A DNA stretch of 64,000 nucleotides from RHKX01 sp046330285 (GTDB taxonomy: Bacteria > Actinomycetota > Thermoleophilia > Solirubrobacterales > 70-9): assembly GCA_046330285.1 (NCBI GenBank), contig JAXLSX010000003.1, positions 1 to 64,000 of the forward strand, written 5' to 3'. The notes under the pieces are model-generated. The model was not told the DNA's origin. It worked only from the letters and a program-made list of their open reading frames with translations, and searched no databases. Positions 34,272 to 42,123 of this stretch are shown piece after piece. Made by a program: the position numbers and the translations under genes. Every line of letters starts with the position of its first letter. The stretch's first letter is position 1.

Positions 34272-34625
34272 ATGGCCGTCGATCTCGAGCTCGTCCCGAA
34301 GACGAAGCGACCCGCCGGGGAGCCGTGCTGCGAGCCGGTCGTGTACCCGGACATCGAGCGGGCGAAGGCGGAGCGCCTCGCGGAGGTCGCCAAGGCACTC
34401 GGGGACCCGGTTCGGATGCAGCTCGTCGACGTGCTCCGGAAGCATGCGGGCAAGGTCTGCGTCTGCGAGCTCGTGCCCCTTTTCGACCTCTCCCAGCCGA
34501 CGGTCTCCCACCACCTGAAGAAGCTTCGCGATGCCGGCATCGTCGGCTCCGAGCGGCGGGGTCTCTGGGCCTACTACTACGTCGAACCGCAAGCGATGGA
34601 GGAGCTGAGCACATGGCTGAGATGA
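34272..34625 (+). CDS. arsR: ArsR/SmtB-family arsenic-responsive repressor
   Basis: The 117-residue protein has a winged helix with LSQPTVSHHLKKLRDAGIV as the recognition helix. The metalloid site is likely CVC in KVCVCELV (C63, C65), the alpha-3 site of classical ArsR. An extra CC (C19, C20) near the N terminus could add a ligand. Arsenite or methylarsenite binding would release DNA. It is divergent from arsC and overlaps arsM by 13 bp, so it controls both units. Start ATG 34272 is preferred because the promoter sits directly before it. Confidence 0.92.
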   Translation: MAVDLELVPKTKRPAGEPCCEPVVYPDIERAKAERLAEVAKALGDPVRMQLVDVLRKHAGKVCVCELVPLFDLSQPTVSHHLKKLRDAGIVGSERRGLWAYYYVEPQAMEELSTWLR

Positions 34626-35404
34626 CGACCGGGATCGAAGAATCCGGCGAAGACGAGATCCGCGAACGTGTCCGGCGCCGATACGCCGCCGCCGCGACGG
34701 CCGCCGGGAAGGAAGGCGGCTCCTGTTGCGCGCCGGACATCGCCACGATCAGCGCCGACCAGCGGGCGGTCGTCGGCGCCGGCCTCTACCTCGACGAGGA
34801 TCGCGGAGAACTGCCCGACGCGGCGAAGCTGGCATCCCTCGGCTGCGGCAATCCGACCGCCGTCGCCGAGCTGCGCGAGGGCGAGACCGTGCTCGACCTC
34901 GGCTCCGGGGGCGGCATCGACGTGCTCCTCTCGGCGCGGCGCGTCGGCCCGGAGGGCAAGGCCTACGGGCTCGACATGACCGACGAGATGCTCGCGCTCG
35001 CCCGCTCCAACCAGCGCGAAGCGGGAGTCGAGAACGTCGAGTTCCTGAAGGGGGAGATCGAGAGCCTTCCCCTGCCGGACGACTCCGTCGACGTGATCAT
35101 CTCCAACTGCGTGATCAACCTCTCCGGCGACAAGGAGCGGGTGTTTCGCGAAGCCGCCCGGGTCCTCCGGCCGGGCGGGCGATTCGCCGTCAGCGACGTG
35201 GTCGCCGATCCCGACATGAACGCCGAGACGAGGCGCGACATGGAGCAGTGGACGGGCTGTATCGCCGGCGCGCTGACCAGGGAGGACTTCGAGGCCGGCC
35301 TCGTCGCCGCCGGTTTCGAGGCCGTCGAGATCACCGAGACGCATCGCGTCCACGATCAGGCGGCGTCGGCGATCATCCGCGCGCGATTGAGCGACCGCAA
35401 GTGA
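34613..35404 (+). CDS. arsM: Arsenite S-adenosylmethionine methyltransferase
   Basis: The 263-residue enzyme methylates arsenite. ATG 34613 has GGAGGAG 8 bases upstream. The SAM site is VLDLGSGGGID (93-103). Cysteines known to matter in ArsM are present: CC at 38-39, C78 in LGCGNP, C166 in SNCVINLS and C216 in TGCIAGA. Methylation produces more toxic trivalent intermediates before volatile products, so downstream oxidation or export is expected. Its last codons overlap the GTG of the R2-like gene (35401). SAM recycling would be served by ahcY in the same window. Confidence 0.93.
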   Translation: MAEMTTGIEESGEDEIRERVRRRYAAAATAAGKEGGSCCAPDIATISADQRAVVGAGLYLDEDRGELPDAAKLASLGCGNPTAVAELREGETVLDLGSGGGIDVLLSARRVGPEGKAYGLDMTDEMLALARSNQREAGVENVEFLKGEIESLPLPDDSVDVIISNCVINLSGDKERVFREAARVLRPGGRFAVSDVVADPDMNAETRRDMEQWTGCIAGALTREDFEAGLVAAGFEAVEITETHRVHDQAASAIIRARLSDRK

Positions 35405-36234
35405 CCGACATCCAGCTCAACGACCCGCAGACGCTCTATCGCCGCTGGGAGGATTCCCAGTGGAACCCGTTCGCGATCGACCTCGCGACCGACGTCAAGC
35501 AGTGGTCGGCGATGGACGAGGAGGACCGGGCTCTCGTCTACTGGGCGCTCTCCTCGCTGATGGTCGCCGAGGAGCGGATCACCACCAAGTTCTCGGGGCT
35601 CGTCGGGGCACACGGCTCCGAGGAGGAGGCGTCGTTCCTCTCGACCCAACAGGTCGACGAGGCGCGACACATGCAGTTCTACGCCCGCTTCCGGGATGAG
35701 GTCATCGCATCACCGGAGCTCATCGCCACCCACGTGGCGAGGGCTCGCGAGCAGGTGTCGGACGCGTTTCGACATATCTTCGACGACGAGCTCGTCGCCG
35801 CCCACGAGAAGCTCGTGGCGACACCGGGCGACCTCAGCGCCAAGGTTCGCTTCGTGACGATCTACCACCTGATCCTCGAGAGCACGCTCGGGCTGACGTC
35901 CTTCAGGTTCATCACCGGCTACCTCGAGGAGCAGCAGCTGCTTCCCGGCTTCGTCGACGGCTATTCGAAGATCCATCACGACGAGACCCGCCACATCGTC
36001 TACGGCGTCTGGTTCCTGCGCGAGACCGTCAACGGCCATTCCGAGCAGGCGGACACCGTCCGTCAGACGCTGCGAGATCTGCTGCCCTCGGTCGCCGAGG
36101 CCCTCGGCGGCGCCGGCGACGAGGGGCCCGAGATCGAGCGTCTCGGCGTCAGCACCGACGAGGTCCGGCAGTTCGCGCTCGACGGCCTCACCCGCCGGCT
36201 CGGGATCATCGGCGTCCCGATCGAGACGCTCTAG
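35401..36234 (+). CDS. R2-like di-metal oxidase (ribonucleotide reductase small subunit / R2lox superfamily)
   Basis: The 277-residue protein starts at GTG 35401, overlapping the arsM stop by 4 bp. It is all helical, with the ferritin-superfamily ligand set: E57/E58, E87 and H90 (DEARH), E160 (LILES), E195 and H198 (DETRH). Y155 lies five residues before E160, as does the Tyr of the ether cross-link in R2lox proteins. It lacks the C-terminal tail used for interaction with a large ribonucleotide reductase subunit, and no such subunit is nearby. Placement in the ars unit suggests an oxidase acting on an arsenical or on a metal-stress product. Family assignment is firm at the superfamily level only. 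Confidence 0.8.
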   Translation: MTDIQLNDPQTLYRRWEDSQWNPFAIDLATDVKQWSAMDEEDRALVYWALSSLMVAEERITTKFSGLVGAHGSEEEASFLSTQQVDEARHMQFYARFRDEVIASPELIATHVARAREQVSDAFRHIFDDELVAAHEKLVATPGDLSAKVRFVTIYHLILESTLGLTSFRFITGYLEEQQLLPGFVDGYSKIHHDETRHIVYGVWFLRETVNGHSEQADTVRQTLRDLLPSVAEALGGAGDEGPEIERLGVSTDEVRQFALDGLTRRLGIIGVPIETL

Positions 36235-37004
36235 TTCTTCGGCGACCTGCTCCGCGACGAGCTGCGCTTCGTGGAGCCGCTCTTGGCGGTGCTGCGCTTC
36301 GCGGTGCTCCGCTTGGCGGTGCCGCTCTTCTTCGAGCTGCTCTTGGTCGAGCTGCTCTTGGTCGTGCGGCTCCTCGTCGTGCTGCTCTTGGTGGGACCGC
36401 TACGGGACTTCGCCGTCGACGACGGCTTGCGGCGAGCCGCAGCGGATCGCGTCCGGCTCGGACGCCGGGTGCCGCCGTTGCGCTCCGCGGCCGGGATTTC
36501 GGCCTTCACGACGGCCTTCGTCAGGATCGGGATCTGCTTCTCGAGGAAGGCCGCCATGCGCTCCTCGTCACGGCGGATCGACTTCGCCAGCTTCGCGGTC
36601 TCGGTGTCGCCGACCTCGTTCGCGAGGATCTCGATCGCCAGATAGGTCGCGATCTCCTCGTGCTCCTCCGAGTACTCCGTCTTGGCGTTTTTGAGCTGCT
36701 TCTCCTCCTCGCCGGTGCCGCGCACGGCGTGCAGCGGGCCCTTCGCCGCGGCGACGCCGCGGCTGGCGATCTCACCCGCCTTGGCGACGAGGCCGAGGTC
36801 GCCGCCGATCTGCTTCAGCCGGCGCTCGGTCTGCTTCGCGTGCTGACGGGTTTCCTTCAGGTGCTCCTTCAGCCGCTTCTCGTAAGGGGGCCGCGTAGCC
36901 ATCTCGATGTGCGCTGCCAGCGAGGTCTCCAGCTCCTTCTCCTTGTTGTGAGCCTCGGTCAGGTACTGGATCAACTTCGCCTGGGCGGCAGTCTGTTCGG
37001 ACAT
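36231..37004 (-). CDS. DUF892/YciF-like ferritin-fold protein with histone-like C-terminal tail
   Basis: The 257-residue protein has a strong ribosome site (AAGGAGAT, 7 bases before ATG 37004). Residues about 1-170 are a helical DUF892-type domain: KLIQYLTEAHNKEKELETSL, then EHLKETRQHAKQTERRLKQIG and EEIATYLAIEILANEVGD with His/Glu pairs that could bind iron. Residues about 175-257 are a Lys/Ser/Thr/Arg-rich, nearly repetitive tail (KSSTTRSRTTKSSSTKSSSKKS-like), as in histone H1 or mycobacterial HU tails, so DNA binding is likely. Stops of this gene and the R2-like gene share the bases CTAG at 36231-36234. Confidence 0.8.
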   Translation of the reverse strand: MSEQTAAQAKLIQYLTEAHNKEKELETSLAAHIEMATRPPYEKRLKEHLKETRQHAKQTERRLKQIGGDLGLVAKAGEIASRGVAAAKGPLHAVRGTGEEEKQLKNAKTEYSEEHEEIATYLAIEILANEVGDTETAKLAKSIRRDEERMAAFLEKQIPILTKAVVKAEIPAAERNGGTRRPSRTRSAAARRKPSSTAKSRSGPTKSSTTRSRTTKSSSTKSSSKKSGTAKRSTAKRSTAKSGSTKRSSSRSRSPKN

Positions 37005-37105
37005 CGTTGAATCTCCTTTTCAGTTGCGGTCGTCGAGGAGGAGTACCCGGCGTCGATGCCGCTAACCGAGCGGAACGACCGGCCCCGACTACGCTGAGAG
37101 GCCCA

Positions 37106-37441
37106 GTGCGCCGCGCCTTCCCCTACATCGCGACCTTGGTCCTGGTCGGCATCCTCGCCGCCGTCTTCGTCCTCCGGCCAACGCCCTTCATCGGCGTCAC
37201 CGCGGAGTCGATGGCGGCATCGCTCGAGGGGAAGCTGCCCACGGCCGAGGCGGTCGACTGCAGCGACGAAGGCGACGACGCCTGGAGCTGCGCGGCGACC
37301 GGATTAACGGCGGCGCAGGACCGCGACTACGACGTCACGATCAACGGGTTCGGATGCTGGACGGCGACCCCCGCCTCCGGCGCCGCCGAGATCGGGACGC
37401 CGGCGACGACGACCGGCTGCATCACGGTCTTCGACCACTGA
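37106..37441 (+). CDS. Small membrane-anchored or secreted protein
   Basis: The 111-residue product starts at GTG 37106. It has one N-terminal membrane helix (YIATLVLVGILAAVFVL). The rest is an exported domain with Cys at 52, 62, 89 and 101 (VDCSDEG, WSCAAT, FGCWTA, TGCITV), probably two disulfides. The pattern DYDVTINGFGCWTAT looks like a small beta domain. No function is known to me. It is convergent with the ZIP gene (18 bp between stops). Confidence 0.6.
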   Translation: MRRAFPYIATLVLVGILAAVFVLRPTPFIGVTAESMAASLEGKLPTAEAVDCSDEGDDAWSCAATGLTAAQDRDYDVTINGFGCWTATPASGAAEIGTPATTTGCITVFDH

Positions 37442-37459
37442 CGCCGCCGGGCAGGCGGC

Positions 37460-38191
37460 TCACATGTTCGAGAGGCCCGCCGCCACGGCGAAGCCGAGAA
37501 CGCTGACGAGCCCGGCAATGCGACCCGCCTTGTCCGCGGCCTCGGGGATCATCGAGTCGATCAGCATCACCAGCAGCGCGCCGGCCGCGAAGCCGTCGAT
37601 CGCCGCGGTGAACGAGGGTCCGGTGACGTCGGCTAGCGCGTAGCCGGCGACGGTCGCGATCGTGACGGCGACCGCAACGACGATCCAGAGCCGGAGGATG
37701 CTGCGCCGGTCGCGTCCGTCAGCATGCATCTCGCTCGCCGAGCCAATCGCCTCGGGCAGGTTCGAGATGAAGATGGCGAGCAGCAGCGGCGCGCTGACCC
37801 CGGCGCCGCCCGCGAGACCGATCCCGAGCACCAGTTGCTCCGGGATCCCGTCCAGCGTCGCGCCGAGCGCGAGCGCCGTGCCGCCCCCCGCGGCGGCGCC
37901 GGCGCGGGAGGGCGCCCGGTGTCCCTTGCGGCCTCCACCGCGATCGAGCCTCCGGCTCGCCGCGTAGTAGCTGAGCGCACCGACCGCCAGACCGGCACCG
38001 ACCCCGCCGGCGCCACCCACGTTGATGCCCTCCTCGGCGAGCTCGAAGCTGACCGCGCTGATCAGAGCACCGGCGCCGAACGCAAGGACGACGCCGACCT
38101 GACGGCCGGGCCAGTCCCGATAAAGACCGAGCAACGCTCCGATCACGAGGGAGGAGGCCGCCAGCGCACCCCACCCGACCGCCCCCGCCAT
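37460..38191 (-). CDS. ZIP-family metal transporter
   Basis: The 243-residue protein has about eight membrane segments. The ZIP signature occurs in helices 4 and 5: ALGATLDGIPEQLVLGIGL and FISNLPEAIGSA. The usual HN-x-PEG of helix 4 is LDGIPEQ here, keeping the Asp/Glu ligands but not the His. Family members import zinc, iron or manganese. A loop with GGGRKGHRAPSRAG lies between helices 3 and 4, where ZIP proteins often carry a metal-sensing loop. Its own metal and regulation cannot be read; no Zur or iron box is seen. Confidence 0.82.
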   Translation of the reverse strand: MAGAVGWGALAASSLVIGALLGLYRDWPGRQVGVVLAFGAGALISAVSFELAEEGINVGGAGGVGAGLAVGALSYYAASRRLDRGGGRKGHRAPSRAGAAAGGGTALALGATLDGIPEQLVLGIGLAGGAGVSAPLLLAIFISNLPEAIGSASEMHADGRDRRSILRLWIVVAVAVTIATVAGYALADVTGPSFTAAIDGFAAGALLVMLIDSMIPEAADKAGRIAGLVSVLGFAVAAGLSNM

Positions 38192-38243
38192 CAGCTCGCG
38201 CGCTCCATGCGGTCAACCTACCCGCCGGGGATAACCTCATTCC

Positions 38244-38723
38244 GTGGGCACCGAGATCGAGCGCAAGTTCGTGCTTCCCGCCGCCCCCCCGTGGCTGGAC
38301 GAGTTCCCGGCGGAGCCGATCGAGCAGGGCTACCTCACCGCCGGCGACGAGACCGAGGTCCGCGTCCGCACGATCGGTGGCCGCGCGAAGCTGACGGTCA
38401 AGACCGGGAGCGGCCTCGAGCGCGGCGAGACCGAGATCGATCTCGACCCGGCCCAGTTCGACGCCCTCTGGCCGCTCACCGGCGAGCGCCGGATCGAGAA
38501 GGTCCGCCGCCGGGTGGAACACCGCGGGGCGACGATCGAGGTGGACGTCTACGGCGGCGCCCACGACGGCCTCGTCGTCGCCGAGATCGAGTTCCCCTCG
38601 GTCGCCGCGAGCGAATCGTTCGCGCCCCCGGACTGGATCGGCGAGGAGGTGACCGGCGACGATCGCTGGTCGAACCGCGCCCTGGCATCGGACGGGCGGG
38701 TACCCGGGTCGCCGTCGGCCTGA
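38244..38723 (+). CDS. CYTH-domain protein (triphosphate hydrolase or adenylate cyclase type)
   Basis: The 159-residue protein starts at GTG 38244. Its N terminus GTEIERKFVL holds the EIERK signature (ExExK) of the CYTH fold. Alternating charged strands follow: EVRVRTIGGRAKLTVKTG, ETEIDLD, RVEHRGATIEVDVYGG and LVVAEIEFPS. They form the triphosphate tunnel. Stand-alone members usually hydrolyse thiamine triphosphate or inorganic tripolyphosphate, and only some make cAMP. It has no partner domain. Substrate is unknown. Confidence 0.88.
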   Translation: MGTEIERKFVLPAAPPWLDEFPAEPIEQGYLTAGDETEVRVRTIGGRAKLTVKTGSGLERGETEIDLDPAQFDALWPLTGERRIEKVRRRVEHRGATIEVDVYGGAHDGLVVAEIEFPSVAASESFAPPDWIGEEVTGDDRWSNRALASDGRVPGSPSA

Positions 38724-38755
38724 TCGCGAACCACGATCCCGTCGCTCCCGTCAGG

Positions 38756-39175
38756 ATGCGGCGCGTGAAGGGATACCGCGCCCACCTCCAATCAGCCGTC
38801 GCGGCGAGCGCCGCGCCCTACGGCTACACGCTGACGATCTGGACCTCGGGCGCCGTCACCACTCACGAGCGCGGCCTGCCGACCGCCTGGCAGGCGATTC
38901 TCTTCCTGCTCGGCGCCGTCGCCGGGTTCGGCATCGCCGCCGCCGTCGCCTACGGTCGCCCGACCGAGGTCTTCGCCTCCCGCCAGCACGGCTTCGTCCG
39001 GCTCTGGGGCGGCTTCCATCTCCTCTCGGTCGGCCTGGCCATCGCGGGCGTCGCGCTCGTCGTCGAATTGGTCGACAGCACGGTCGTCTGGCTGCTCGTC
39101 GGCCTGATCGCGACGACGATCTACCTGCTCACGATCGCTGCCCAGTTCACGCTCGCCGACACCAACGGGGCTTGA
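38756..39175 (+). CDS. Small three- to four-helix membrane protein
   Basis: The 139-residue product starts at ATG 38756 or a nearby GTG. A short polar leader is followed by about three hydrophobic helices (AWQAILFLLGAVAGFGIAAAV, LWGGFHLLSVGLAIAGVALVVELV, TVVWLLVGLIATTIYLLTIA). It resembles general actinobacterial small membrane proteins without known role. It follows the CYTH gene by 32 bp on the same strand and could share its transcript. Confidence 0.55.
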   Translation: MRRVKGYRAHLQSAVAASAAPYGYTLTIWTSGAVTTHERGLPTAWQAILFLLGAVAGFGIAAAVAYGRPTEVFASRQHGFVRLWGGFHLLSVGLAIAGVALVVELVDSTVVWLLVGLIATTIYLLTIAAQFTLADTNGA

Positions 39176-39258
39176 GCCGACAACCGTCCGCGGGCGCCGT
39201 CCGAGCACGTAGAGTTCCGGCCGCAAACGATCGAGGGTCAGAGCCCGGGAGGAATGGA

Positions 39259-39972
39259 ATGAGGAAGGCAGGAATCGTCGGAGCTCTCGTCGCTCTCGTC
39301 GCGCTGTTCGCCGCCGTCGGCATCGCCGAGGCCAAGGTCAAGAACGGGAATTTCGAGAAGGGCGACTTCAGCGGCTGGAAGACCAAGACCTCCGACAAGA
39401 GCAACAAGTGGGTCGTCTATACGAACAAGACGCGTGACGACGTCACCAACCCCCCGATGACGCGCGGCGGTGCCCCCGCCTACCGCCTCCCGAAGACGAA
39501 GGGCAAGTACAGCTCGGTCATCGACATGGATGGGGAGGGCCACAACGTCCTCTACCGCACCCTGAAGGTGCCGAAGAAGGCCAAGACACTGAAGCTGCAG
39601 GCCTTCTGGGGCAACCTCGCAGAAGCGTGGGTGTTCAGCGGATCCTTCAAGGCTCAGTCCAGCGGCGACCAGTACTGGAGCATCGATCTCCTCGACCCGA
39701 AGGCGGACCCGGAGTCGACGAAGAACAAGGATGTCCTGGCGAACGTCTTCAAGCCCGACCCCGAGAAGGGCGGGCCGATCATGACGCGGTCCTACCGCAG
39801 CGTCCCGCGCCGCGGCGGCTCGGGCAGCACGACGCCCTACACCAGCGACTGGAAGAAGTTCGCCGTGAACGTCAATGCGTTCCGTGGCGAGAAAGTCCAG
39901 CTGCGCTTGGCCGAGGTCGACACCCTGCTCTTCGATTACGTCGGGATCGACAACGTGAAGTTCGCCAAGTAG
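39259..39972 (+). CDS. Secreted jelly-roll (CBM-like) domain protein
   Basis: The 237-residue protein starts at ATG 39259, with GGGAGGA five bases upstream. After a signal peptide (about 1-25) the mature part begins VKNGNFEKGDFSGW, the typical start of a carbohydrate-binding-like beta-sandwich. It ends with LFDYVGIDNVKFAK, matching the closing strand of the same fold. It contains KYSSVIDMDGEGHNVLYRTLKVP in the middle. A glycan- or matrix-binding role is inferred; no catalytic residues are evident. Confidence 0.7.
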   Translation: MRKAGIVGALVALVALFAAVGIAEAKVKNGNFEKGDFSGWKTKTSDKSNKWVVYTNKTRDDVTNPPMTRGGAPAYRLPKTKGKYSSVIDMDGEGHNVLYRTLKVPKKAKTLKLQAFWGNLAEAWVFSGSFKAQSSGDQYWSIDLLDPKADPESTKNKDVLANVFKPDPEKGGPIMTRSYRSVPRRGGSGSTTPYTSDWKKFAVNVNAFRGEKVQLRLAEVDTLLFDYVGIDNVKFAK

Positions 39973-39973
39973 C

Positions 39974-40387
39974 TCACTCGATGATCCCGAGCCGGTCGAG
40001 GACCGTGCTCGGGGTGAAGTAGTGGGATGCCTGGCGGATCAGGCTCGCCTCGAGCGCGTAGATCCCGCTGAAGGGCGCGATCCCGCCGACCGATGCGAGG
40101 CTGACGGAGCCGGAGACGAGGATGCGGCCGTCGTCCATGTCCCTGAACTCGTCGGCGTCGATCCTGTGAACGTGGTTGCCGCCCATCACCGCCTCGAACC
40201 AGGAGCGGACCCCCTCGTGGCCTTCGTAGATGTGGTCGACCCCGGGGAAGCGGAGCGGCCGGAACTCGATCGCGGGATCGAAGCGGGCGAGCATGCCGTC
40301 GAGGTCGCGGTGATTGAACGCGGTGAACCACCCTCCGATGGTCTCCTCGTTCGATTGCGCGTCGGCAGACCCTGACTCCGCGGGCAC
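39974..40387 (-). CDS. NTF2/SnoaL-like fold protein
   Basis: The 137-residue protein starts at GTG 40387 with an excellent AGGAGGGGGAG ribosome site. The pattern ETIGGWFTAFNHRDLDGMLARF, DPAIEFRPL and DHIYEGHEGVRSWFEAV is the SnoaL-like cone fold, often a small-molecule isomerase, hydrolase or ligand-binding module. The substrate is unknown. It precedes no clear partner on its strand. Confidence 0.75.
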   Translation of the reverse strand: MPAESGSADAQSNEETIGGWFTAFNHRDLDGMLARFDPAIEFRPLRFPGVDHIYEGHEGVRSWFEAVMGGNHVHRIDADEFRDMDDGRILVSGSVSLASVGGIAPFSGIYALEASLIRQASHYFTPSTVLDRLGIIE

Positions 40388-40481
40388 GCTCTCCCCCTCC
40401 TGTTTCCCGTCTCCAACTACTCCGATCCTACCCGGCGCACACCGGCGGCCGGAGGAAATTCAGGGGCGCCGGCCGAGTCGC

Positions 40482-40853
40482 TCAGCCGGCAGGCGCGACG
40501 ATCTCCTGGATTGCCCAGCGATTGCCGTCGGGATCGGCGAAGTAGACGAAGCGTCCCCAGGGGAATTCGCTGACGTCGCTGGCCTCGACCCCGCGGTCGA
40601 GCAGCTCGCGGCGGGCCTCTTCGGCGCTCTCGACGACGACCTGGAGGCCCTGGACCGAGCCCGGCTCCGCGTCGGTGATTCCCTTGCCGAGAGCAATCGA
40701 GCAGGCGGAGCCCGGCGGGGTCAGCTGGACGAACCGGATCTCGTCGCTGACTGGAACGTCGTGATCGGCGTTGAAGCCGACGCTCTCGTAGAACTCCTTG
40801 GCCCGATCGACGTCGGTGACGGGGACGGCGACCAGTTCGAGCTTCATGTCCAT
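40482..40853 (-). CDS. VOC (glyoxalase/bleomycin resistance) family protein
   Basis: The 123-residue protein has one VOC module set: MKLELVAVPVTDVDRAKEFYESVGF, RFVQLTPPGSACSIALG, QGLQVVVESAEEARRELLDRG and YFADPDGNRWAIQEI. The DPDGN and QE ends match metal-site strands of VOC enzymes. A GAGGAGAAG ribosome site precedes ATG 40853. The function could be a dioxygenase, lyase or ligand-binding role; a dimer is needed for a complete metal site. Confidence 0.85.
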   Translation of the reverse strand: MDMKLELVAVPVTDVDRAKEFYESVGFNADHDVPVSDEIRFVQLTPPGSACSIALGKGITDAEPGSVQGLQVVVESAEEARRELLDRGVEASDVSEFPWGRFVYFADPDGNRWAIQEIVAPAG

Positions 40854-41035
40854 CTACTGCTTCTCCTCGGTTCGGGTTTCTTCGTCCGGACCGACCCTAG
40901 GAGCTATTGCGGTCAGTTTCTGTCCGCGTTAGGCGGCGCGGGAGAAGCCTCATGCAGGAAAGGCGAAATCTGCCTTGACGCGCGCTGATCGGTGTGGGAA
41001 CGTCGCGGCGACCATCCGACCGGGAGGAGGATCCG

Positions 41036-42091
41036 ATGGACGCATCGCGCGAGGATCGGAAGCCGTCGAGCAACCGTCTGCCCACCGCATTGGCGGCTGC
41101 GGCGCTTTTCATCGCACTTGGATCGGGCGCGTACGCCGCATCGGTGGCGCCGAACTCGGTCGGACCGAAGCAGATTCAGGCCAACGCCGTCGGAACCTCG
41201 GAGATCGCCGCCCAGGCGGTGGGCGCCTCCGAATTGAAGGCCCAGGCGGTCGGCGAGGCTCAGATGGCGAACGACTCGGTTGGCCAGGCGAAACTGAAGG
41301 AAGCCGCTGTCGGCGAAGCGCAGATGCAGGCGAACTCGATCAGCAAGGCCAAGCTGCAGGCCGGCGCGGTCGGTGAGTCCCAGATCGAGAACGCCGCGAT
41401 CGGCCAGGCGAAGCTCAAGGCTCAGTCGGTCGGCGAAGCGCAGATGCAGGCGAACTCGATCAGCAAGGCCAAGCTGAAGGACGCCGCAGTCGGCGAGGCG
41501 CAGATGGAGAACGACTCGGTCAGCCAGGCGAAGCTCAAGGCCGCGTCGGTCGGCGAAACGCAGCTGCAGGCGAACTCGGTCGGCCTCGCACAGCTCAAGG
41601 CGGCCGCGGTCGGCGCCGCGGCGATCGCCAACGGGGCCGTCGGAGGCGCCGCCATCCAGGACGGCTCGATCCAGCCCGCCGACCTATCGGCGGCTGCGAC
41701 CCCGACGCTCTACACCGACAACGACGAGCCCGGCGTGACGATCACCGGCGATACCGCGATCGCCGCGCTCAACCTCCCAGCCGGCAACTACCTGGTGAGC
41801 GCCGGCGTCGAAGCGGTTCACACCGGCACGACCGCCTACACGCGCCTCGAGTGCTACCTGCAGCAGACGGCGCCGGCGGCGACGCTGGACTTCGCCAAGC
41901 TGCGGCTCGCGCCGAACCTGAGCGCGAGCGACTCGCTGATCTTCGCGAAGCCGTTCCTGCAGGGCCCGACGGTGCTCCCGTCGGCGACCTCCGTCGTGTT
42001 CCGGTGCACGACGACGGGCGCGGCGAGCACGATCGATCTCACCCACGTGAGGATGTCGGCGCTGAAGATGCCGAGCATCGTCCAGCAGTAG
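41036..42091 (+). CDS. Secreted decapeptide-repeat stalk protein with beta-sandwich head
   Basis: The 351-residue protein starts at ATG 41036 with GGGAGGAGG five bases upstream. A signal peptide is followed by 15 or more tandem ten-residue units of the form (A/S)VGxAQ(L/M)xA(N/Q), about residues 40-215. The units are encoded by 30-bp DNA repeats. A 47-bp stretch at 41310-41356 is repeated exactly 120 bp later. The last 130 residues (LYTDNDEPGVTITGD to the end) look like a C1q/TNF-like or similar beta-sandwich head. A trimeric beta-helical stalk with binding head is a reasonable model. No enzyme motif is present. Confidence 0.75.
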   Translation: MDASREDRKPSSNRLPTALAAAALFIALGSGAYAASVAPNSVGPKQIQANAVGTSEIAAQAVGASELKAQAVGEAQMANDSVGQAKLKEAAVGEAQMQANSISKAKLQAGAVGESQIENAAIGQAKLKAQSVGEAQMQANSISKAKLKDAAVGEAQMENDSVSQAKLKAASVGETQLQANSVGLAQLKAAAVGAAAIANGAVGGAAIQDGSIQPADLSAAATPTLYTDNDEPGVTITGDTAIAALNLPAGNYLVSAGVEAVHTGTTAYTRLECYLQQTAPAATLDFAKLRLAPNLSASDSLIFAKPFLQGPTVLPSATSVVFRCTTTGAASTIDLTHVRMSALKMPSIVQQ

Positions 42092-42100
42092 GGCCCGTGA

Positions 42101-42120
42101 GGGCCTGCCCGCGCAGGCCC
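42101..42120. terminator. Hairpin between converging genes
   Basis: GGGCCTGC (42101-42108) pairs with GCAGGCCC (42113-42120) around CCGC. It lies 10 bp after the stop of the decapeptide-repeat gene and 4 bp from the stop of the converging RTX gene, a position suited to termination of both. Confidence 0.65.
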
Positions 42121-42123
42121 GGG

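Noticed and set aside
41036..42091. CRISPR-like array
   Set aside because: The 30-bp periodicity is in-frame coding repeat (decapeptides), without unique spacers.
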